Below, piece after piece: positions 14,991 to 21,194 of a DNA stretch of 21,194 bases. Source of the stretch: an uncultured Oscillospiraceae bacterium (GTDB lineage Bacteria; Bacillota; Clostridia; Oscillospirales; Oscillospiraceae); contig CAJUFJ010000057.1 of the NCBI GenBank assembly GCA_910585815.1, forward strand, positions 1-21,194, given 5' to 3'. Below the pieces are notes generated by a model. The model searched no databases. It was not told the origin of the DNA and saw nothing but the letters and a program-made list of their open reading frames with translations. Position numbers and translations under genes: made by a program. The first letter of the stretch is position 1, and every line of letters starts with the position of its first letter.

Positions 14991-15965
14991 TTAGGCCAAG
15001 CGGAGAATAAGCAGGGAGGCCCCGGCAGAATTAGCCGGCAGCACGACCGGCGAGACACTGATCACCCGCAGGGAGACCCTGTCACCCTTGCTCAGCGGCA
15101 CTAGGATCGTGCCGGAGAAGTGGTTTGCAGCCAACTGCGAAGTCATGACGGAGGCTTTATTGACCTTATTGTTGATGACGATCTGAGCAGTGCCCACCAC
15201 CGGTGTGGAGGGATTCAGGTTGTAGGAAATCTGGAAATAGCCGTCTATTTTCGAAATAAACTCGCTGTTGGCTTTATCGATGCCAATATCTGTGGACCTC
15301 TGCCCAATATCCGGCAACGGCACCGTGACACCTAATAGACCAGCACCTAATGGATCGGGGAGGACGGTGCCTCCGGTGGTATTTGCAGCAAGGGCGGAGG
15401 TGGCTGTGACGTTAGGGCCGGTGGGACCCGTGGGGCCGGTAGGACCTGTGGGGCCATCCATGCCTGGGGAATATTTTCCGACAGGGCCCGTTGGACCGGT
15501 GGGGCCGGCAGGGCCGGCGGCGCCCGTTGCACCGGCAGGGCCAGTGGGGCCGGCAGCTCCTGTGGCTCCTGTCGCCCCTGCCGCGCCGGCGGAACCGGCG
15601 GGTCCAGTAGCTCCAGCGGGTCCGGCAGGGCCGGTGGGACCGGCGGGTCCAGCGGGTCCGGCGGGGCCCTGCGCGGGGGTGGTATCCAGCGCGTACTCCA
15701 TCTTGGATTTGAGGAGGAGCTGGTTCTGCGTGGCGGTTTCCAGCAGCTCCTTCACGCTCCCATTGGCGTTCAGCACGTCCTTTACGGTAGCGGCGGGGCC
15801 GCTGAGGCCGGGCAAAGTTCCAAGGATATATTGCAGCTTCTCGCCCTCGGCGTTGAGGATGTGACTCATTCCTAACTCCTCCATGGCAATGGAAGAAAGA
15901 ATCTGATTGACTGCGTCTTCCCGCTTGATGGGCGGGTCAATATTGGGAAAGCTGGGCAGAGACAT
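14991..15965 (-). CDS. Collagen-like (GXY repeat) spore-surface-type protein A
   Basis: This 324-residue protein is the third gene of a three-gene paralogous operon. Residues 1-99 form a helical N-terminal domain shared with its paralogues (MSLPSFPNIDPPI, then SIAMEELGMSHILNAEGEKL). Residues 100-162 are 21 uninterrupted G-X-Y triplets rich in GPA/GPT/GAT; GKYSPGMD (163-170) breaks the helix, and five more triplets follow (171-185). Residues about 190-324 are a beta-rich C-terminal domain that looks like the C1q/TNF jelly-roll trimerisation domain of BclA-type proteins. There is no signal peptide or LPXTG motif, which fits proteins assembled on spores from the mother cell. The ATG has an AAAGGAG site. 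Spore location is inference. Confidence 0.88.
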   Translation of the reverse strand: MSLPSFPNIDPPIKREDAVNQILSSIAMEELGMSHILNAEGEKLQYILGTLPGLSGPAATVKDVLNANGSVKELLETATQNQLLLKSKMEYALDTTPAQGPAGPAGPAGPTGPAGPAGATGPAGSAGAAGATGATGAAGPTGPAGATGAAGPAGPTGPTGPVGKYSPGMDGPTGPTGPTGPTGPNVTATSALAANTTGGTVLPDPLGAGLLGVTVPLPDIGQRSTDIGIDKANSEFISKIDGYFQISYNLNPSTPVVGTAQIVINNKVNKASVMTSQLAANHFSGTILVPLSKGDRVSLRVISVSPVVLPANSAGASLLILRLA

Positions 15966-16007
15966 AAAATAATCTCCTTTCTAAGTGGGGGCCAGGAATG
16001 TGCCCCT

Positions 16008-16997
16008 TCAATACCCCTCTTTCAGCAGGATGATACTCAGAGAAGCGCCTGCCAGGGTGACAGTTTGAGCCTTTGGGGAAAGTCCGGGGAGGGGGGACGC
16101 GCAGAGCCGGAGCTGGATCGTCTGACCGGCGCTCAAAAGATGCGTGTACTGATTCTCAAAGCTGGCAGTCGGAGCCCCAGGGAGAACCGAAGAAGTGGTT
16201 CGCCGGACGTTGTTTATCGGCAGTATGGTCCCTACCTGCGCGGGCTGGGTGAGATTCACGCGGTAAGAGAGCAGATAGGTGCCCGCTTTGTTCACCCGAA
16301 ACTCGGTGTTCTCCGGGTTGGCAGTAATATCCGCGGACATGACCTGGGCATCCGGCAGAGGGATCGGAACACCGGAATAGGCCGGCACGTTGATGTCAGG
16401 CCCTTGGGTGTTGGCGGCGAAGAATGCGGTAGCTGTGGGGTTGGGGCCGGTGGCCCCGGTGGGTCCAGCGGCTCCCGTGGGACCAGTAGCGCCATTGAGC
16501 GCCTTGCCTTCTGCGGTGGCACCCCGCGGGCCTGCGGCCCCGGTGGGTCCGGCTGCGCCCGTAGCCCCGGCAGGTCCAATGGGGCCGTCCGCTCCGGTGG
16601 CCCCGGCAGCTCCGGCAGCCCCGGCAGGGCCATCCGCTCCGGTGGCTCCGGCAGCTCCGTCAGGGCCGGTGGGACCAGCAGGTCCGGCAGGTCCGGCGGG
16701 GCCGGGAATGGTGGGGGCCTTCAAGGCAGCGGCCAGCTTGGAAGACAGCATCATTTGCTGCTCTATGATGCCGGACAGCGTGTCCTTTACGCTCTGGTTG
16801 ACTTGGAGCACCTCATCCTGCGTTGCCGCCTCATCCAGGCCGGGCAGGGTCCCCAGGACGTATTGCAGATTTTCACCCTGGGCGTTGAGAATGTGGCTCA
16901 AGCTCAACTCCTCGGCGGCGATGGAAGCGATAATTTCGTTCAGACTCCCCTCGCGGCTCAGAGGAGGATCGTTTTTGGGAAATGTGGGCATTGACAT
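16008..16997 (-). CDS. Collagen-like (GXY repeat) spore-surface-type protein B
   Basis: This 329-residue second gene of the trio has the same architecture as its neighbours but is the most divergent. The N-terminal domain (1-98) begins MSMPTFPKNDPPLSREGSLN and retains ELSLSHILNAQGENLQYVLG. Residues 99-161 are 21 G-X-Y triplets, AEGKALN (162-168) interrupts, and six triplets follow (169-186). The C-terminal beta-rich domain (about 190-329) ends in LAGASLSIILL. AAGGAGG lies well upstream of the ATG. Only 13 nt separate it from the upstream gene's stop and 42 nt from the downstream start, so the three form an operon. As in the paralogues, lack of a secretion signal favours spore-coat or exosporium placement; a cytosolic role cannot be excluded from sequence alone. 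Confidence 0.88.
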   Translation of the reverse strand: MSMPTFPKNDPPLSREGSLNEIIASIAAEELSLSHILNAQGENLQYVLGTLPGLDEAATQDEVLQVNQSVKDTLSGIIEQQMMLSSKLAAALKAPTIPGPAGPAGPAGPTGPDGAAGATGADGPAGAAGAAGATGADGPIGPAGATGAAGPTGAAGPRGATAEGKALNGATGPTGAAGPTGATGPNPTATAFFAANTQGPDINVPAYSGVPIPLPDAQVMSADITANPENTEFRVNKAGTYLLSYRVNLTQPAQVGTILPINNVRRTTSSVLPGAPTASFENQYTHLLSAGQTIQLRLCASPLPGLSPKAQTVTLAGASLSIILLKEGY

Positions 16998-17010
16998 AAA
17001 GCGTTCCTCC

Positions 17011-17958
17011 TTAACTCAACCGGACGATTCTCAGGGACGCCCCCACGGGAGCGGGCAGCAGCACGGCGCCAAGGGGATTATTGAAAATCTGCAAGGAAAT
17101 TTCGTCGTTATCCTCCAAACGCAGCAGGACCTCGTTGGAAAGCCGGCTTAGGGACAAGGACGCTATCCCCCCCACAGCGGACCCTTCCTTTGGTGCGCCG
17201 TTGACCAGCAGCCGGGCGCCGGTGGTCAGGGCCTTGTCGGTATTGATAACATACCCAACCTGATAGACCCCGGCGGCCTCTACGGTGAATTTGGTGTTGT
17301 CTGGGCTGATGGTGATGCTCTTGGCCTTCACCTGGTCACTCGGCAGAGGCACCAGACCATTCACAGGGATCGCGGCTGCGTCGGTGTTAGCGGCATAGGC
17401 AAAGTCGATGATGACGGGTCCGGTGGGGCCCGCAGGGCCGGTGGGGCCTGTTGCACCGTCCGGGCCGACTAGATTTGCTCCAGCAGGGCCTTCTGCCCCT
17501 GTCGCGCCGGTGGGGCCGGTTGCGCCGGTTGGGCCGGTTGCGCCGGTGGCGCCAGTGGATCCGGCAGCTCCAGTGGCTCCGGTGGGACCAGCAGCGCCAG
17601 CGGTGCCAGTGGCTCCGACAGCTCCAGCGGGGCCGGTAGGGCCGTTGGGGCCGGCGGGACCCTGCATGGGAGATGCCTCCAGCGCCTCTTGCATTTTGGA
17701 TTTCAGGAAGAACTGGTTTTGCACAGCGGTCTTCAGCAGGTCCCGGACGCTCTCGTTAGCGGACAGCACATCTTCCACGGTGGCGGCAGGACCGCTGAGG
17801 CCGGGCAGAGTGCCGAGAATATATTGCAGCTTCTCGCCCTCAGCGTTGAGGATGTTACTCAGGCCGAGTTCCTCCATGGCGATGGAGGAGAGAATTTGAT
17901 TGACTGCGTCTTCCCGCTGGATAGGCGGGTCAATGTTGGGAAAGCTGGGCAGAGACAT
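17011..17958 (-). CDS. Collagen-like (GXY repeat) spore-surface-type protein C
   Basis: This is the first gene of the collagen-like operon. I start it at the ATG at 17958 (315 residues), which has an AAAGGAG site and matches the MSLPSFPNIDPPI opening of protein A; an in-frame ATG at 17991 would add 11 residues that include the ribosome site. The N-terminal domain (1-99) is nearly identical to that of protein A, implying recent duplication. Residues 100-162 hold 21 G-X-Y triplets with threonine-rich Y positions (GAT, GPT), LV (163-164) interrupts, and six triplets follow (165-182). The C-terminal domain (about 185-315) is beta-rich and has diverged from A and B. Threonine-rich repeats are often O-glycosylated in BclA. 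Confidence 0.88.
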   Translation of the reverse strand: MSLPSFPNIDPPIQREDAVNQILSSIAMEELGLSNILNAEGEKLQYILGTLPGLSGPAATVEDVLSANESVRDLLKTAVQNQFFLKSKMQEALEASPMQGPAGPNGPTGPAGAVGATGTAGAAGPTGATGAAGSTGATGATGPTGATGPTGATGAEGPAGANLVGPDGATGPTGPAGPTGPVIIDFAYAANTDAAAIPVNGLVPLPSDQVKAKSITISPDNTKFTVEAAGVYQVGYVINTDKALTTGARLLVNGAPKEGSAVGGIASLSLSRLSNEVLLRLEDNDEISLQIFNNPLGAVLLPAPVGASLRIVRLS

Positions 17959-18187
17959 AAAACAATCTCCTTTCTGAATGAGGGCGCGCACCAGGAATGC
18001 ACCGGCACAACAGCAGGAAAGGCTCCTGACCAGTGCGGCCCTCGGAACAGTTTATGTGCCTGCCAGTTGGCGGGTTCTTTCTGAAACTCCTCTGCTCAAT
18101 TTGTCATAGACTGGGTCCTGAGCTTTTGGAATTTTGATGTATAAGCTATTTGAAATAGAAGAATTTTACGTAATAGTATGTAGCAAT
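17959..18187 (-). promoter_or_regulatory. Upstream region of the collagen-like operon, candidate sporulation promoter
   Basis: This 229-nt stretch has no gene. On the minus strand CATACTATT (complement of about 18174-18182), with AC about 18 nt upstream inside the right inverted repeat, loosely matches a sigma-K promoter (AC ... CATAnnnTA). The spacing is a little long, and I see no other good promoter. The rest, including a GC-rich portion at 17985-18070, shows nothing I can name. Confidence 0.3.
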
Positions 18188-18225
18188 AATTATGGGAAGT
18201 AAAATCATTTAGAGGGACTGCATTT
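18188..18225 (-). repeat. 38-bp inverted repeat, right copy
   Basis: This is the reverse complement of 14729-14766 with one mismatch. It stands 230 bp upstream of the collagen-like operon and partly overlaps the candidate promoter. A short hairpin (GGACTG/CAGTCC, about 18215-18236) sits across its outer edge. Confidence 0.9.
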
Positions 18226-18286
18226 GAAATCAGTCCTTGCTATTACTTTCTATCATTTTTTACTGGGCATAAATTGTGTTATGAAG

Positions 18287-18421
18287 TCAAAACCTCCGGC
18301 TAAGCTGGAGGCTTGAGTAGCCCTATAAGGGCCTGCTACGGACAAAAGCCCCTTAAGGGGCCCGAAAGGTCTGCCGACCGCATTTCTTTCACGGGCGTTT
18401 CAGTATCATACTGGAACGCCC
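18287..18421 (+). repeat. Cluster of hairpins, possible IS end abutting truncated virD4
   Basis: Consecutive hairpins occur: CCTCCGGC/GCTGGAGG (about 18293-18312), GCCCT/AGGGC (about 18319-18332), the palindrome GCCCCTTAAGGGGC (18348-18361), and GGGCGTTTCAGTA/TACTGGAACGCCC (18393-18405 and 18409-18421, one mismatch, loop TCA). Subterminal hairpins like these are typical of IS200/IS605-type ends, though I cannot name an element. The last arm ends exactly where recognisable virD4 coding sequence begins, so it may mark the truncation point. Confidence 0.45.
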
Positions 18422-18777
18422 CTTTGACATCCGATGGACGCCCTACACCCTCAAATTCATGGTGGTGGCCCTAATCCTGTACGCTTTCGCCGTCACTCTG
18501 TACTTTTCCAGCCGTCAGAACAAGCGGCCCGGCGAGGAACACGGCTCCGCCCATTGGGGGAATGTCCACACACTGAACCTCAAGTACCGGGACAAGGCCC
18601 CCCACAACAACGTGATCCTCACCCAAAATCTCCGCATGAGCCTGAATGGGCGGAAACATCTGCGCAACCTTTTGCAAATCGTAGTGGGCGGCTCTGGCTC
18701 AGGCAAGACCCGGTATGTGGTCAAGCCCAATTTGTATGAGGCCAACGCCTCTTACATTGCCACTGACCCCAAGGGGG
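18420..18777 (+). pseudogene. VirD4/TraG type IV coupling protein, 5'-truncated and intron-interrupted
   Basis: The frame reads PFDIRWTPYTLKFMVV, a second transmembrane helix, RPGEEHGSAHWG, then the Walker A motif VVGGSGSGKTR and ASYIATDPKG. This is the N-terminal part of the Tn1549-type VirD4 ATPase that links relaxosome and secretion channel in conjugation. The first membrane helix and start are missing, so the gene is truncated at about 18420. Coding stops immediately after DPKG, where the group II intron begins. Because the intron could in principle splice, the interruption alone would be reversible; the 5' truncation is not. The 3' exon would lie beyond the window. Confidence 0.85.
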
Positions 18778-21194
18778 GCGCGACATGTTCCTAACTGAAA
18801 AGGTTAGGCGTGGAGCCAAAAGAAGAACCGAAGATTGAAAGGAGCTTCTGGAAAGGTTTCATAGAACTGATTGTCCGACAGGCGGAATGAAGGGGTAACG
18901 CCCGGAAACGCCTGCTCTGATCCTCCGAATGGCATGGACGCAGTCAAGTGCGGAAGTGTCATAAGCTCGCTGAAGTCGGCTGAGAGCGCACCCTAAAGAC
19001 GCGGCGACGCGGAACAGGAACAGCGAACCAGAGGTGGTCGAGTGCGTGATAGGCCGGGAGTCCAAGTAAGCATCTATGGTTAGAATCCACCGTGTTACAG
19101 CACGGCGGAGACGTATTCTTGATTGTACGGGTCTAAATAGGGTATTGGCCGAACGGGCCAATCTCGCCATCGAGCGAGGTCTGTGGGGATGAGTAAAACT
19201 CTGCATTTATGAAAGTCCCTGCGCCGTTACAGGCGGCGGCAAGCAGACAGGCTTATAGAGAAGACCTACGGGTGCTGAAAACAGGATAGGACAATCGGAA
19301 CGTGGTAAGCCAGCGACGCAGAGAGCTTGACCTCTATGAAGCGGCGGCAGGGAAAAATCTTCGGATACAACCTGCCTTGCGCCGGTGAATGTGGCGGCAC
19401 AGTACCAATGAAGCGGAACTAATAAAGCCGTGGAGGGATAGCCGCCAGTCAGTGTTATACAGTAAATCGAAGTTACAGTTCAAATGAGCAAAATCATTTT
19501 GCATAAGGTTCGAGTATGACTAAGAGAGGCGAAACCTTCAAGAAATTGGAGTGAGCCGACTTATGGCAGCCAACAAACCAAAGAAAAATCAAGCACTCAA
19601 AAATAACGAGTATTACAATACCCAAGCACTATTTGACGATTTATACGAGAGAAGTCAGCGCGGCGAAATTTCCACGCACCTGATGGAGCTGATTGCCAGT
19701 GAGCAAAATATCCTGCTGGCCTACCGCGCCATCAAGAAAAACAAAGGCAGTAAGACCAAAGGGACAAACTCGACCACCATCGTTGAAATGGGAGAGAAAC
19801 AGCCGGAGGAGCTGATTGCCTATGTGCGGAAACGGCTGCAAAATTTTCATCCCCACGCAGTCCGCCGCGTGGAAATCCCCAAACCGGATGGGCGTATGCG
19901 CCCACTGGGCATTCCCACCATGGAAGACCGTATCATTCAGCAGTGTATCAAGCAAGTGCTGGAGCCAATCTGCGAAGCAAAATTCTATAAGCACAGCTAT
20001 GGCTTTCGCCCAAACCGAAGTGCCCACCATGCAATAGCAAGAGCAATGTTCCTTGTGAATATCTCGAAATACCGCTATGTGGTGGACGTGGACATCAAGG
20101 GCTTCTTTGACAATGTGAACCACGGGAAACTGCTGAAACAGCTCTGGACGCTGGGCATACGGGACAAGCGTTTATTATGTGTCCTGTCCAAAATGCTGAA
20201 AGCACCCATCCAGGGTGAGGGTGTGCCGACAAAGGGCGTACCGCAGGGCGGCGTCCTCAGTCCGCTGCTGTCCAATGTTGTTCTCAATGAATTAGATTGG
20301 TGGATTTCCAGTCAATGGGGAACTTTTCCAACCAAAACAAATTATACACATGATTTATCTCGTTATCAAAATCTTCGCAGGACAAGCCGAATGCGCATGA
20401 AGGAAATCTTTATTGTTCGATACGCTGACGACTTCAAACTGTTTTGCAAATGCCGCAGTGATGCAGTTCAACGCTATGGTGCTGGGCCTGCATGAATACT
20501 ATAAAATCGCAACCAACGTATACCTCGACTTTGACCGCATCGCCTTTGATGTCAGAAAGGCACTTCTATGCAGAACGAAAAGCCATCGCAGTAAGACCGG
20601 CCTGCGAAGTCAGGCATTTCAGCAATTCTATGGTAATTTTACCGGGAAAATATTCAATGTGGCTGGGTTGGCGCTCTTTCCAATCAACGGAGTGAAGACC
20701 ACGCCGCCCATGTGCTTCTCCCCTGATATTTGCAATTACTCTGAAAAGGGACGGGCTAAAATCCATGAGCTGCAAAAGGCAATCAACCCTATCATCCTGC
20801 AAAAGCTCATGGAGCATCCCATACAGGGGCAGAGTACCGAGTTGAACGACAACCGCATTTCCCTTTATGTCGCTCAGCGCGGAAAATGTGCCATTTGTAA
20901 AGAACCCCTGCTGTTGGGGGATATGGAAGTCCACCACATCATGCCAAAATCCAGTGGCGGAAAGGACAACTATTCCAATCTGGCGCTGGTAACGGGGGAT
21001 GTTCATAAGCTCATCCACGCAACCAACCCGGTAATCATCCAAAAATATCTTGATAAGCTGAAACACTGCAAGCTCAACATGGCGAAACTCAATAAATTCC
21101 GGCTGTTGGCTGGCAACTGTAAACTCGAATATAGGTAAACATTGATGGGGCGCCGTGTGATGGGAAACTATCACGCACGGTGCTAAGCGGGGGG
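18778..21194 (+). mobile_element. Group II intron inserted in virD4, incomplete at window end
   Basis: The intron starts near 18778 (GCGCGACATG, close to the G-U-G-Y-G 5' consensus; uncertain by a few bases), directly after the virD4 DPKG codons. The opening contains a domain I hairpin (CCTAAC/GTTAGG, about 18790-18808). About 770 nt of structured non-coding RNA lead to the maturase gene at 19563. Domain V is at 21150-21183: GCGCCGTGTGAT, GGGAAAC loop, ATCACGCACGGTGC, with a CGC triad rather than the commoner AGC. Domain VI and the 3' splice site are cut off by the window end. Confidence 0.85.
19563..21138 (+). pseudogene. Group II intron reverse transcriptase/maturase with HNH, internal deletion and frameshift
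   Basis: The first frame (19563-20460 and a short tail to 20495) carries RT0-RT5: IPKPDGRMRPLGIPTMEDRI, YGFRPNRSAHHAI, motif A VVDVDIKGFFDN, GVPQGGVLSPLLSN, and the catalytic YADDFKLF. Directly after CRSDA the sequence jumps, out of frame, to MQFNAMVLGLHEYYKIATN at 20461, the maturase X-domain region. That second frame runs to TAA at 21136-21138, including an HNH endonuclease domain (C-A-I-C, EVHHIMPKSSGGKDN, HKLIHA). The segment normally linking YADD to this point (rest of RT6-7 and thumb, which I estimate at 80-100 codons) is missing. No full-length protein can be made, so the intron cannot retrohome autonomously. I start it at the ATG at 19563 because of its GGAG site. Confidence 0.88.

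Noticed and set aside
15410..15670. Short-period GC-rich repeat considered as a CRISPR array or satellite
   Set aside because: The 9-bp periodicity is explained by G-X-Y collagen codons. There are no unique spacers.
15268..15864. Plus-strand open frame rich in GPVGPAG repeats, opposite collagen-like gene A
   Set aside because: It is the complement of GXY codons, which themselves read as Gly/Pro/Ala on the other strand. It has no ribosome site, while the minus strand has good starts and a conserved N-terminal domain. The same holds for 16390-17151 and 17408-17899.
18859..19206. 115-codon minus-strand frame within the intron RNA
   Set aside because: It lies inside the structured non-coding part of the group II intron and has no recognisable product.

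Overview
The window looks like a chromosomal accessory region of a moderately GC-rich, spore-forming gut Clostridia (Oscillospiraceae-like; this assignment is inference). The reasons are strong AGGAGG-type ribosome sites, GC-rich third codon positions, Tn1549-type conjugative-element relics, bacterial group II introns and BclA-like collagen proteins. The centre is an intact, well-organised catabolic locus. Both flanks are heavily decayed mobile DNA.

Left flank (1-2710): relics of an integrative/conjugative element or plasmid. They comprise a terminator hairpin, a 108-bp branched palindrome (234-341), an oriT-like inverted repeat (428-450), a RepA_N-type replication-protein remnant (789-944, minus) and the 3' end of a group II intron whose RT fragment has lost its catalytic aspartates (1257-1542). 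A frameshifted and nonsense-mutated GNAT acetyltransferase, an unrecognised Thr/Gly-rich fragment and the first ~37 codons of a phage tail-fibre-like protein follow, ending at a strong terminator (2671-2710).

Centre (2725-12950): a gntR regulator plus a NERD-like membrane protein on the minus strand, divergent from an eight-gene plus-strand operon. The operon encodes a ribulose-phosphate 3-epimerase-family protein, the three-part TRAP transporter DctP-DctQ-DctM, an SDR oxidoreductase, a zinc alcohol dehydrogenase, mannonate dehydratase UxuA and a polyol-dehydrogenase-family fructuronate reductase (UxuB). Together they suggest TRAP uptake of a hexuronate or aldonate and its conversion through D-fructuronate and D-mannonate to 2-keto-3-deoxygluconate. 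UxaC isomerase, KDG kinase and KDPG aldolase are not in the window. A perfect 16-bp palindrome (4349-4364) overlaps the candidate -10 of the operon and is a likely GntR operator. The operon ends at a terminator near 13000-13047.

Right flank (13154-21194): a GNAT pseudogene, then a badly decayed T4SS murein-hydrolase (C39-type peptidase) gene that has lost both catalytic residues. Next come three tandem collagen-like genes on the minus strand, probably spore-surface proteins. This collagen cluster is bracketed by a 38-bp inverted repeat with a single mismatch (14729-14766 and 18188-18225), which I consider the most unusual structure here. After it lie IS-end-like hairpins and a 5'-truncated virD4/traG coupling-protein gene interrupted right after its DPKG motif by a group II intron. 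The intron runs to the end of the window and its maturase carries an internal deletion and frameshift; its domain V is at 21150-21183.

I recognise no tRNA, rRNA or CRISPR array.
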